This document shows positions 23,533 to 30,942 of a stretch of DNA of 64,000 nucleotides, piece after piece; the first letter of the stretch is position 1, and each line of letters opens with the position of its first letter. Made by a program: the position numbers and the translations under genes. Under the pieces are notes generated by a model. It saw nothing but the letters and a program-made list of their open reading frames with translations, did no database searches and was not told where the DNA came from. Source of the stretch: Streptomyces roseicoloratus (lineage in GTDB: Bacteria > Actinomycetota > Actinomycetes > Streptomycetales > Streptomycetaceae). Where the stretch lies: NCBI RefSeq assembly GCF_004117935.1, contig NZ_SDOY01000164.1, positions 1-64,000 on the forward strand. Direction: 5' to 3'.

Positions 23533-24465
23533 TCAGAGCGGAGTCGCCGCCTTCAGGATCAGGAAGAGCGTGACGGCCGAGTTCGCCGAGGCGAGCGCGG
23601 AGACCGTGGTGCCGGCCGCCGCGGCCCACGCGGCCAGGCCCGCGGTGGTGAAAAGCGACGGCCAGACGCTCGCGGCGGGAGCCGGACGCAGCAGGGCCGC
23701 CACGCGACGCGGTACCGGGCCGGCCGAGGCGAAACCGGCGAGCGTCACCGACGGGGCGCCCCTGGAAGTCAGCGCCGCCTTGCCGACCGCCCGGGCCACG
23801 GTCCGGCGGCTGCCGACCCGGTCGGCCGCCTCCTCATCCGCCCAGCGCTCCGTGGTGTACGCGACCGCCGTGCGCAAGGGACGCAGGAAGGGGTTGGCCC
23901 GGGCCGCCACCTGCACGGTCAGCAGGAACCGGTGGTGCCGGGCGTTCAGGTGGGCGCGCTCGTGGGCGAACAGGGCGCGTCGCTCCGGCCCGGTCAGGGT
24001 GGCGAGCATCGCGGTCGTGACCACGACACGGTTCCTCCGGCCGGGAAGTGCGTACGCGTAGGCGCTCTCGTCGTCGGGCAGGACCGCCACCGACGTAGCG
24101 GGCAGGCCCGCCAAGGCCCGTTCGGCACTCCGCCGTACGCGGTGGTGTCGCCAGGCTGCCCGGGCGCAGGAGACGAGGACGGCGATCAGCGCCGGAATGG
24201 CGACCTTGCCCGCGACCTCGTCAAAGGGGACGGCCTCGCGGACCTCGGGGTCGGACCATCCGTCGGGCAGCGGGTTGCCGGGGAGCTGGGCGGTGCCGAC
24301 CACCATCAGCAGCGCCAGGCACAGGGTGCTGCACACGGCCAGCACACCGGAGAGAGCGGTCAGCAGCCAGGTGGCCACCCGGGGATGCAGATGGTGCTCG
24401 GCGAGACGTGCGACCGGCCACGCCGTCAAGGGCAGGACCAGCGGCAGGAAGACGAAGACCCCCAT
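23533..24465 (-). CDS. M56-family membrane metallopeptidase (BlaR1/MecR1-like)
   Basis: A 310-aa membrane protease. HERAH at residues 168-172 is the HExxH zinc motif, and ERWADEEAAD further on provides the third ligand. Membrane helices are seen at about 3-20, 35-60, 87-105 and 265-305. There is no C-terminal penicillin sensor domain, as in most actinobacterial members. The family cleaves its cognate BlaI repressor or other targets. ATG 24465 lies 4 bp after the BlaI-like gene's stop, which decides the start over an upstream in-frame ATG inside that gene. Confidence 0.88.
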   Translation of the reverse strand: MGVFVFLPLVLPLTAWPVARLAEHHLHPRVATWLLTALSGVLAVCSTLCLALLMVVGTAQLPGNPLPDGWSDPEVREAVPFDEVAGKVAIPALIAVLVSCARAAWRHHRVRRSAERALAGLPATSVAVLPDDESAYAYALPGRRNRVVVTTAMLATLTGPERRALFAHERAHLNARHHRFLLTVQVAARANPFLRPLRTAVAYTTERWADEEAADRVGSRRTVARAVGKAALTSRGAPSVTLAGFASAGPVPRRVAALLRPAPAASVWPSLFTTAGLAAWAAAAGTTVSALASANSAVTLFLILKAATPL

Positions 24466-24469
24466 GCCG

Positions 24470-24874
24470 TCAGTCTTCCCCCTCCTGGGGGCCCTGAGCC
24501 AGCAGATCCCGCAACAGACGCTCGTCATGGGCCGAGAGTCCCGTCACGAACCGGGCCAGCACCGCCTCCCGGTCCGCCTCGCCGTCCAGGACCTTCCGCA
24601 TGCGCAGGGCGGCGAGTCCGGCCTCGTCCGCGACGGCCGTCCACTCGAACGAACGGCCCGCCCGCTCCCTGCTCACCGCACCCTTGGCATGCAGGCGGGT
24701 CAGGATGGTGATGACGGTGGTGTACGCGAGGTCGCCGCCGAGCCGTTCCTGCACCCACCCGGCGGTCCGGGCACCGCCGGCCTGGCGCAGGGCGCCCACC
24801 ACCTGCACCTCGAGTTCGCCCTGCCCACGCCGCCGGGGGTGGGGGCCCTGCCCCTCTCGCCCGCTCTTCGTCAT
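24470..24874 (-). CDS. BlaI/MecI-family repressor
   Basis: A 134-aa winged-helix regulator: LEVQVVGALRQAGG, then LAYTTVITILTRLHAKGAVSRER (recognition helix region, about 50-72), then a dimerisation helix pair ending SAHDERLLRDLL. A basic N-terminal tail precedes the fold. It binds TACA-type dyads as a dimer and is inactivated by the M56 protease encoded just downstream in the same operon. The dyad TCTACA-N4-TGTAGA at 25031 lies in the divergent region and can control both this operon and terD. Confidence 0.88.
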   Translation of the reverse strand: MTKSGREGQGPHPRRRGQGELEVQVVGALRQAGGARTAGWVQERLGGDLAYTTVITILTRLHAKGAVSRERAGRSFEWTAVADEAGLAALRMRKVLDGEADREAVLARFVTGLSAHDERLLRDLLAQGPQEGED

Positions 24875-25030
24875 TCCGCCGCCCTCCCGCCGACTCGTCC
24901 CGCCCTGTGGAGCGGTTCATCGTACTGAGACGACACGCTTCGGCCCGTCGCCGTTTCCGTGGCGTTGGTCGCGATGTCTCGAGGAGCGGAAGCCGTGGGC
25001 CACCGCGCGCGCCCGCCCTTCCGCACGCCT

Positions 25031-25046
25031 TCTACATCACTGTAGA
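25031..25046. promoter_or_regulatory. TCTACA-N4-TGTAGA dyad between blaI-like gene and terD
   Basis: A perfect 6+6 inverted repeat with spacer TCAC, 42 bp before the terD start and 157 bp before the blaI-like start. It is identical in arms and spacer length to the one at 22015. A T-rich run follows it, rare in this genome. Confidence 0.65.
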
Positions 25047-25087
25047 TTTTTGTGCGCCGGCACGCCACGACCCAGAAGGAAGACGAC

Positions 25088-25663
25088 ATGAGTGTGAACC
25101 TCGCCAAGGGCGGCAACGTCTCGCTGACCAAGGAAGCCCCCGGGCTCACCGCGGTGCTCGTCGGCCTGGGCTGGGACGTCCGCACGACCACCGGAGCCGA
25201 TCACGACCTCGACGCGAGTGCCCTGCTGCTCGACGACAGCGGGAAGGTCGTCTCCGATCGGCACTTCGTCTTCTACAACAACCTCACCAGCCCGGACGGC
25301 TCCGTCGAGCACACCGGTGACAACCTGACGGGTGAGGGAGAGGGCGACGACGAGTCCATCAAGGTCGACCTGGCCGCCGTACCCGCCGCCGTCACGAAGA
25401 TCGTCTTCCCGGTCTCCATCCACGACGCCGACAACCGGGGCCAGAGCTTCGGACAGATCCGCAACGCCTTCATCCGTGTGGTCAACCAGGCGAACGGCAC
25501 CGAGCTCGCCCGCTACGACCTCTCCGAGGACGCCGCCACGGAGACCGCCATGGTCTTCGGCGAGCTCTACCGTCACGGCACCGAATGGAAGTTCCGGGCC
25601 GTCGGCCAGGGCTACGCCTCCGGGCTCGCCGGCATCGCGGCCGACTTCGGCGTCAACGTCTGA
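25088..25663 (+). CDS. terD: TerD-family protein
   Basis: A 191-aa calcium-binding-type TerD protein. It begins MSVNLAKGGNVSLTK and has the conserved GLGWDVR, DLDASALLL, DFVFYNN-type segment (HFVFYNNLTSPDGSVEHTGDN region) and AFIRVVN. The acidic loops D-x-D/E hold Ca2+ in characterised members. The family confers tellurite and stress resistance and is common in multiple copies in Streptomyces. ATG 25088 after AGAAGGAAG is the family start. It is preceded by the BlaI-like dyad and followed 42 bp later by a tatA-like gene. Confidence 0.9.
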   Translation: MSVNLAKGGNVSLTKEAPGLTAVLVGLGWDVRTTTGADHDLDASALLLDDSGKVVSDRHFVFYNNLTSPDGSVEHTGDNLTGEGEGDDESIKVDLAAVPAAVTKIVFPVSIHDADNRGQSFGQIRNAFIRVVNQANGTELARYDLSEDAATETAMVFGELYRHGTEWKFRAVGQGYASGLAGIAADFGVNV

Positions 25664-25705
25664 GGCACGAGCAGGACACCCCTCCCCTCCAGAGAACGGA
25701 AGAAC

Positions 25706-25960
25706 GTGTTCGGAATCAGCGAGATAGCGATCCTCCTGATCGTCGTCATTCTTCTCCTCGGCGCCAAGAAGCTGCCGGAGCTGGCCCGCAACGCCGGCAA
25801 GGCGGCCCGCATCCTCAAGAGCGAGACCAAGGCGATGAAGACGGACGGCGCCCCGGAGCAGCAGGCCACCTACCAGGTCACCGACAGCCGCCCCCACCAG
25901 AACCCGCCGCAGAAGGGAACCGAGCACCCCGACAGCCCCTCGGGAAGCCCGCGCCCGTAG
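25706..25960 (+). CDS. tatA: Twin-arginine translocase TatA-type protein
   Basis: An 84-aa protein starting at GTG 25706. One membrane helix (SEIAILLIVVILLLG, residues 4-18) is followed by the conserved hinge and amphipathic helix KKLPELARNAGKAARILKSE, then a polar Pro/Gln-rich tail. This is the pore-forming TatA/E plan. The main chromosomal tatA is usually next to tatC, which is absent here, so this is probably an extra TatA paralogue. It lies downstream of terD and may be cotranscribed. The hairpin at 25997-26021 ends the unit. Confidence 0.88.
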   Translation: MFGISEIAILLIVVILLLGAKKLPELARNAGKAARILKSETKAMKTDGAPEQQATYQVTDSRPHQNPPQKGTEHPDSPSGSPRP

Positions 25961-25996
25961 CCACCCCCCTGCCGGGGGCGGTGAACGGCGGAGCGA

Positions 25997-26021
25997 AGCC
26001 CCAGGTCAGCGGCCTGGGGCT
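25997..26021. terminator. Terminator after tatA
   Basis: AGCCCCAGG and CCTGGGGCT (9 bp) around a 7-base loop, between the convergent tatA and the gene ending at 26028. It shares its stem with the tRNA-linked hairpins at 5760, 7259 and 9936, but no tRNA-like sequence lies beside it. Confidence 0.75.
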
Positions 26022-26027
26022 GCTTCG

Positions 26028-26468
26028 TCAGTTTTTCAGCGGCGGAAGATGCGGATTTCGCGGATCGTCGATGTCGACGGCGATGGTGAACCCCGCGGTC
26101 GAGCTGAAGGTGGCGACGTCGCCGGAAAGCCGGATGCGATCAAGCGGATTGGATGCGGCGAAGAACATCGCCCAGGTCAGTGCGCGGTCGGGAGTCAGGC
26201 GTGCGATGAACCCCTCCGAACCGTACGGACCCTCGCCGCCCCACAGGAATCCCCGCTCCCTCAGGTCCACCGCGGCAAGACCGTCGACCGAGGACACCCG
26301 GGACGGGTCGTCTTCCCGCACCTCGTCGAGCGCGAACGGGGACAGCACGGAGAAGCCGCAGGGCGCGGCGGCGTCGAGGGCGACGTCATAGGAGCGCCCG
26401 TCGGCGAAGTGGAGGGCGTCCTTGACGGGAAGCTCCCACTCTTCCCACAGGCGTTCGATCGCGGTCAT
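26028..26468 (-). CDS. Hypothetical protein
   Basis: A 146-aa protein with no family I recognise. It starts MTAIERLWEEWELPVKDALHFADG, has a beta-rich middle (FSVLSPFALDEVRED) and a C-terminal part with LTWAMFFAASNPLDRIRLSGDVATF. There is no signal peptide or membrane helix, and codon bias is good. It resembles small immunity or IMM-like proteins in size and acidity, but no toxin is adjacent, so I do not assign this. ATG 26468 has AGGAAG upstream on the minus strand. Confidence 0.65.
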   Translation of the reverse strand: MTAIERLWEEWELPVKDALHFADGRSYDVALDAAAPCGFSVLSPFALDEVREDDPSRVSSVDGLAAVDLRERGFLWGGEGPYGSEGFIARLTPDRALTWAMFFAASNPLDRIRLSGDVATFSSTAGFTIAVDIDDPRNPHLPPLKN

Positions 26469-26787
26469 TTCCTCTTCCTACGCCTCCGTTACGCCTATTC
26501 GGGCCAGAATTCATGCGCCTTCTGATTCGCTCTGCCCAGTTTGCCGGGTGCTGGACCTGTCGCGGGCCACGCACTTCGCCCGCGAGAAGCGGCCGAAGCC
26601 GGCCCGCCGGCTCCGCGACGAGCAGCTGACGCCTCAGCTCAGTGGTGCTGATCGACTGCCCGCAGCCGCAACCCCGCCAGTGAAGCCCCGTACCGTGCCT
26701 GAGATGCGGTGACCTGCCACGCAGGAGATCATGCCTGTATCCCCGTCACATCGCGCCTTGCAGGACGTGAAGGTTCACGGAGGAAAC
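26469..26787. other. Intergenic region, no clear feature
   Basis: About 320 bp with weak coding signal only. A possible fragment reading VLDLSRATHFAREKRPKPARRLRDE lies at 26548-26624, but its origin is unclear. The divergent promoters of the flanking genes should be here. ACGGAGGAAAC before ATG 26788 is a strong ribosome binding site. Confidence 0.35.
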
Positions 26788-27357
26788 ATGTCTCGTCTGC
26801 CAGCGCTCGCGCTGACTGTGGTCCTGTTCGCCGTAGGGGTCTCTGCCTGCGGCAGCCAAACCGTCACCGAGAGTCCAGCGAGCAGCAACCCCACTCCGCC
26901 GAGGAAGACCGAACCCCTGGCATCACGGCCCAGCCCCACGCCCGCCGTCGCCGTAGTCGGCGACACGCTGGACCTCACCGGCTCCACCAATGACGCGAAA
27001 CTCGCCGTGACCGTTGTGAAGGTGGTCGATCCGGCCGCCGGCAAGGATACGAGCCCGGGCGCGGGTGAGCGGTACGTCGCCGTGCAGTTCCGGCTGCATA
27101 ACACCGGCTCCAAGACTTACAGCGACGCGCCGGATAACAGCGCCAAGCTCATCGACGATCAAGGCCAGCGGTTCAACTCCTGGATCACTGATACGACCGC
27201 TGGTCCGGGCTTCGGCGGAACCGTGGTGGTCCCGGTCGATGACACCGCACTCGGATACATCACGTTCAAGGTGCCGACTGACTCCAAGATCACCAAGATT
27301 CAGTTCACAATGGAAAGCGGCTTCGCCGAAAACACCGGCCAATGGCGCGTGCCGTGA
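26788..27357 (+). CDS. DUF4352-type lipoprotein
   Basis: A 189-aa exported lipoprotein. The signal peptide LALTVVLFAVGVSAC ends in lipobox VSAC (Cys about residue 21). A Ser/Thr/Pro-rich linker follows, then an immunoglobulin-like DUF4352 domain (about 60-185) with AGERYVAVQFRLHN, AKLIDDQGQRF and ITFKVP. The family is surface-attached and of unknown role, sometimes antigen-like. ATG 26788 is preferred over GTG/ATG 26731 because of the ribosome binding site GGAGGAAAC and the clean signal peptide. Confidence 0.85.
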   Translation: MSRLPALALTVVLFAVGVSACGSQTVTESPASSNPTPPRKTEPLASRPSPTPAVAVVGDTLDLTGSTNDAKLAVTVVKVVDPAAGKDTSPGAGERYVAVQFRLHNTGSKTYSDAPDNSAKLIDDQGQRFNSWITDTTAGPGFGGTVVVPVDDTALGYITFKVPTDSKITKIQFTMESGFAENTGQWRVP

Positions 27358-27436
27358 CGGGTCACCTCAGCTGACTCGCCGCCTTGGTCACCGCTGACCC
27401 CGAAAGTGCGAACGCACGGGCTCTCCACGGTGGGTT

Positions 27437-27640
27437 TCAGCCCAAAGTGCCTTCGAAGGCTCCGGTCATCGCGTCCTCCTCGCTGATCTGGAAAGTCCCT
27501 CGACGTGTGACCTCCACCTTGTAGCAACCGCGCCCAGTAGGGACATCGGGCACGAGCACCTCGAAGCGGCATACAGCCCCTGGCTTGGTCGACTCACCGA
27601 GGCCACCCGTGGCGACGTCCGTCCCTTCGCGAGCGGCACG
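27437..27640 (-). pseudogene. 3' fragment of an unknown gene
   Basis: Reading the minus strand to the TGA at 27437-27439 gives about 66 residues with normal codon bias, including KPGAVCRFEVLVPDVP, GRGCYKVEVTRRGTFQ and SEEDAMTGAFEGTLG. No start codon with a proper N terminus is present upstream, where the frame runs into unrelated sequence. It is probably the truncated end of a small exported or regulatory protein. The family is not recognised. Confidence 0.4.
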
Positions 27641-27663
27641 ACGTGCCGGGCCCGGTGGGCCGG

Positions 27664-27840
27664 ACCGTCTACCGGATCAAAGACATCGCCCCGGACTAGT
27701 ACTTCCTGGACACCGTCCGCATGGCCGCACGCGGCGACGCCCTGCTCGCGCCCTCGATCACCCGTCGGCTGATCGACAGATACCCGTCCCAGCCGCTCGA
27801 CGCCGGCGTCGGCGGCCTGGTCGTCCCGCGCACCTCCTGA
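27664..27840 (+). pseudogene. Remnant of a NarL-type response regulator
   Basis: The frame ending at TGA 27838-27840 encodes TVYRIKDIAPD, then an in-frame TAG, then YFLDTVRMAARGDALLAPSITRRLIDRY. This equals the end of a receiver domain (K-D...A-R-G-DALL-PS-TRRLI) of LuxR/NarL regulators. The phospho-acceptor part and the helix-turn-helix are missing. It is therefore a small dead fragment of a two-component gene, next to the other fragment on the opposite strand. Confidence 0.6.
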
Positions 27841-28151
27841 ACGTCCCGGGCCGCGACCCGGGTGTCTCCGTGCCCCGCGCCCCTGCGCATCCCGGCCGCA
27901 CGGCCGGGGCGACGGTCGCGCCGAGAGCGTTCGGCGGCGCATGCCACACCACGTACCGACAGTCGTGTCGACAACATTGGCTAAGATGCCGACGCGGATG
28001 TCGTCAAGTTTAAGCAAAGCGGCGCGCCCGTTCCGTCGTCATGCCCCCATCCCCTGTCCCTCCCTCCCCCACTCCCTGGCCCCCGCCCCTGGCCCCCGCC
28101 CCTGCCCCTCCCTCTGCTGTCCCCCATCCCCTCCCTCACTCGGAGAGTTCC
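27841..28151. other. Gene-free stretch with polypyrimidine tract before the ABC permease
   Basis: The interval contains the probable promoter area (GTACCGACAGTCG...TTGGCTAAGATGCC, 27954-27991). From 28041 to 28140 lies a run made almost only of C and T (many CCCCC and CCCTCCC blocks). The minus strand there is G-rich and could form G-quadruplex structures. It could be transcribed as a C-rich leader, since the permease GTG follows at 28152. Confidence 0.5.
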
Positions 28152-29279
28152 GTGTTCCTCGCCCTACGCGATCTGCGCTTCGCCCGCGGTCGCTTCGCCC
28201 TCATGGGCGCGGTGGTCGCGCTCATCGCCGTACTCGGCGTCCTTCTGTCCGGGCTGGCCTCCGGCCTGGCGGATGCCGGCATATCCGGCCTGCGGGCGCT
28301 GCCCGTGACCCACATGGCCTTCGACGAGAAGGCGACCAGCGAGCAGTTCTCCCGTTCGACCGTGGAGCAGGAGGACTGGCAGGCGTGGTCCAAGACCCCG
28401 GGAGTGGAGCGGGCGGAGCCGTTCGGGAACACCCTGGCCAATGCCCAGGTGACCCAGGGCGCCAAGAAGGGCGAGCAGGTCAACCTCGCCGTCTTCGGCA
28501 TGGCACCGGACTCCTCCCTGGCCCCCCGCCCCAGCGAGGGTGAGGGCCTGGAAGAGGGCAGCGCGGGCATCGTGATCACCCAGGAGATCGCCGACCTGGG
28601 CGTGAAGGTCGGGGACGTCCTGACCGCGGACAAGAGCGAGGTGCGGCTGAAGGTCGTCGGCCTGGTCGACGACAGCATCTCCTACGGCCACATCGGCGTC
28701 GCCTACACCGACCTCGACACCTGGCGTCACCTCCACTACGGCCTGCCGGGCGACCTGCCCGAGGCCGCCGGCCGACAGGCCACGGCCGTCGCCCTGACCC
28801 TTGCGCCGGGCGCCGACGTCGCGGCCGTGGAGAAGGCGACCGGCACCCGCGCCGACACCAAGGAGACCACCTTCGGCGCGTCCCCCGGCTACACGGCCGA
28901 GTCCAGCACCATGGCCCTGATCAAGGGCTTCCTGTACGCCATCTCCGCCCTGGTCGTCGGCGCGTTCTTCACCGTGTGGACCGTGCAGCGCAAGGCCGAG
29001 ATCGCCCTGCTGAAGGCGCTCGGCGCCCCCACCGGATACATCCTGCGCGACGCGCTCGCCCAGGTCGTCGCCGTGCTGGTCGGAGCCACGGCCCTCGGCA
29101 CCGCCGTCGGCCTGGCCCTGGGCAGCGCGATGATCGGCAAGGCCCCCTTCTCCCTCTCCGCCCCGGCCATCGCCACCTCCTCCGGCCTCCTCATCGTCCT
29201 CGGGACCGTGGGCGCCGTCGTCGCCGTCCGCCGCATCACCGCCGTCGACCCCCTGACCGCTCTGGGAGCCACCCGATGA
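28152..29279 (+). CDS. FtsX/MacB-type ABC transporter permease
   Basis: A 375-aa permease with an N-terminal membrane helix (ALMGAVVALIAVLGVLLSGL), a large extracytoplasmic domain (about 40-255) and three C-terminal helices with the FtsX signature QRKAEIALLKALGAP. It ends in TAVDPLTALGATR. Such permeases pair with one ATPase for export of lipids, peptides or drugs. The GTG at 28152 is preceded by GGAGAG; the 37 residues encoded upstream are read-through of the pyrimidine tract. The ATPase gene overlaps its end by 4 bases. Confidence 0.88.
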   Translation: MFLALRDLRFARGRFALMGAVVALIAVLGVLLSGLASGLADAGISGLRALPVTHMAFDEKATSEQFSRSTVEQEDWQAWSKTPGVERAEPFGNTLANAQVTQGAKKGEQVNLAVFGMAPDSSLAPRPSEGEGLEEGSAGIVITQEIADLGVKVGDVLTADKSEVRLKVVGLVDDSISYGHIGVAYTDLDTWRHLHYGLPGDLPEAAGRQATAVALTLAPGADVAAVEKATGTRADTKETTFGASPGYTAESSTMALIKGFLYAISALVVGAFFTVWTVQRKAEIALLKALGAPTGYILRDALAQVVAVLVGATALGTAVGLALGSAMIGKAPFSLSAPAIATSSGLLIVLGTVGAVVAVRRITAVDPLTALGATR

Positions 29280-30001
29280 CCACCCCCGCCACCGACCACC
29301 AGGCCACCGCGGCCACCACGGACACCGCGGGCCCCGGCGGACTGCGCCTGGACGACGTCACCCTCACCCTCGGTGACGGCGACGCCGCCGTCACCGCCCT
29401 CGACCACGTCGGCCTGACCGTCGCCCCCGGCGAGTTCGTCGCCGTCGTCGGCCCCTCCGGATCCGGCAAGTCCAGCCTCCTCGCCGTCGCCGGCGGCCTC
29501 CAGAGGCCCACCTCGGGCACCGTGCACATCGCCGGCACCGAGCTGACCGCCCTGTCGGACAAGGAACGCACCGCCGCCCGCCGCCGCCACATCGGCTTCG
29601 TCTTCCAGCAGTCGAACCTGCTGGCCTCCCTCACCGTCAGGGAACAGCTGTTGCTACCCCTGCACATCGACGGCCGTCTCGACACCGCCGCGCGGACCCG
29701 CGCCGACGAGCTCATCGAGGCGGTCGGACTGACCCACCGCGCCGACTCCCGCCCCCACCAGCTCTCCGGCGGCGAGCGCCAGCGCGCGGGCCTGGCCCGG
29801 GCCCTGATGACCTCCCCCGCCGTCCTGCTGGTGGACGAGCCCACCTCGGCACTGGACCGGGTGCGCTCGGCCGAGGCGGTGCGGCTGATCGCCGAGCAGA
29901 CCCACGAGCGCGGCACGGCCACGGTCATGGTCACCCACGACACGGCGATAATGGACGCAGCCGACCGGGTGTACGAGATGGTCGACGGCCGCCTGTCCTG
30001 A
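29276..30001 (+). CDS. ABC transporter ATP-binding protein (LolD/MacB type)
   Basis: A 241-aa ATPase with Walker A GPSGSGKS (59-66), Q-loop FQQ (110-112), signature LSGGERQ (163-169), Walker B LLVDEP (184-189) and switch His221. It powers the FtsX-type permease encoded just upstream; ATG 29276 overlaps that gene's stop (ATGA). A hairpin 10 bp after the stop closes the pair. The downstream TetR gene probably regulates the operon. Confidence 0.93.
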   Translation: MTTPATDHQATAATTDTAGPGGLRLDDVTLTLGDGDAAVTALDHVGLTVAPGEFVAVVGPSGSGKSSLLAVAGGLQRPTSGTVHIAGTELTALSDKERTAARRRHIGFVFQQSNLLASLTVREQLLLPLHIDGRLDTAARTRADELIEAVGLTHRADSRPHQLSGGERQRAGLARALMTSPAVLLVDEPTSALDRVRSAEAVRLIAEQTHERGTATVMVTHDTAIMDAADRVYEMVDGRLS

Positions 30002-30010
30002 CCGACCGGC

Positions 30011-30046
30011 GGCTTCGGCCCGGCACCTCGCTCCCGGGCCGAAGCC
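30011..30046 (+). terminator. Terminator after the ABC transporter pair
   Basis: A perfect 13-bp stem, GGCTTCGGCCCGG / CCGGGCCGAAGCC, with a 10-base loop. It lies between the ATPase stop and the TetR start. Confidence 0.8.
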
Positions 30047-30069
30047 ACCCCCTCAGGAGCCCGCCCCGC

Positions 30070-30681
30070 ATGCCGAAGATCAACGCCTCCACCGTCGCCG
30101 AGCACCGCGCCCAGCAACGCGAGGCGCTGATCGGGGCTGCGATCGACCTCCTGGTCAACGAGGGCGCCGCCGCCGTCACACCGGCGGCGGTCGGCGCCCG
30201 CGCGGGGCTGGCCCGCTCCAGCGTCTACCAGTACTTCGACTCGTCGGCGGCCCTCCTGGCCACCATCACGGAGGAAGCCTTCCGGCGCTCCGACGAGGCA
30301 CTCACCCGCGCCCTGGCCGCCGCGAACGGGCCGCTGGAGCGCGTCGAGGCGTTCTTCCGGGAAAGCCTCCGCCTCGGCGCCGAGGGCGCACACCGGCCCG
30401 CCGTCGCCCTCATGAACGCCGGCCTCCCTCCGGCCTGCCAGCAGCGGCTGATGGAACTCCACCTGGAGCAGGTCGAACCGTTCCGCGCCGCCGTCCGGGA
30501 GCTCGGCGTTCCCGAGCCCGCGCTCACGGCCGACCTGATCGCCGGCATGCTGCACACCGCCCTGTCCGCCGTCGAGAACGGCACGCCCCTCGACACGGTC
30601 ACCGGGAGCACCCTCGCCCTCGTGCGCCGCTGTCTCACCCCGGACGGCGGCACGGTCCGCGCACCGGAGGCGGACGCCTGA
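30070..30681 (+). CDS. TetR-family regulator
   Basis: A 203-aa regulator: N-terminal helix-turn-helix (about 14-60) with AAAVTPAAVGARAGLARSSVYQYF, then a helical ligand domain of the TetR type. Its location right after the ABC transporter operon in the same direction suggests it is the transporter's repressor. The hairpin between them leaves it possibly with its own or read-through expression. No clear dyad operator was seen in front of the transporter. ATG 30070 has a weak ribosome binding site (AGGAG 12 bases upstream). Confidence 0.85.
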   Translation: MPKINASTVAEHRAQQREALIGAAIDLLVNEGAAAVTPAAVGARAGLARSSVYQYFDSSAALLATITEEAFRRSDEALTRALAAANGPLERVEAFFRESLRLGAEGAHRPAVALMNAGLPPACQQRLMELHLEQVEPFRAAVRELGVPEPALTADLIAGMLHTALSAVENGTPLDTVTGSTLALVRRCLTPDGGTVRAPEADA

Positions 30682-30739
30682 CGCCCTCGCCCCGCCGAAG
30701 CGCCTCGGCCGACCGTCACCCGGGGAGGCCGAGCGGCCG

Positions 30740-30925
30740 GGCAGCGCCCCGGGGCCCGGCAGGTGCCCAAGCGGCCGGCAGGCGCCCATGCGGCCCGGCA
30801 AGCTACTCAAGCGGCCCGGCAAGCACTCAAGCGGACCGCCGGCGCCCGAGCAGCCCGACAGGCCAAGCGGACCGCCGGCGCCCGAGCGGCCCGGCAGGCC
30901 ATGCGGCCCGCCAGGCGCCCGAGCG
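30740..30925. repeat. Degenerate repeat block between TetR and M23 genes
   Basis: Repeated GCGGCCCGGCAAGC / GCGGACCGCCGGCGCCCGAGC units, about eight imperfect copies of 15-30 bp. It lies between convergent genes. No gene is likely here. Confidence 0.6.
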
Positions 30926-30942
30926 GACCGGCCGGAATCCGG

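Noticed and set aside
25997..26021. Fifth tRNA-Gly att-like site
   Set aside because: Only the terminator stem resembles the others; no T-arm or acceptor sequence is present within 60 bp upstream.
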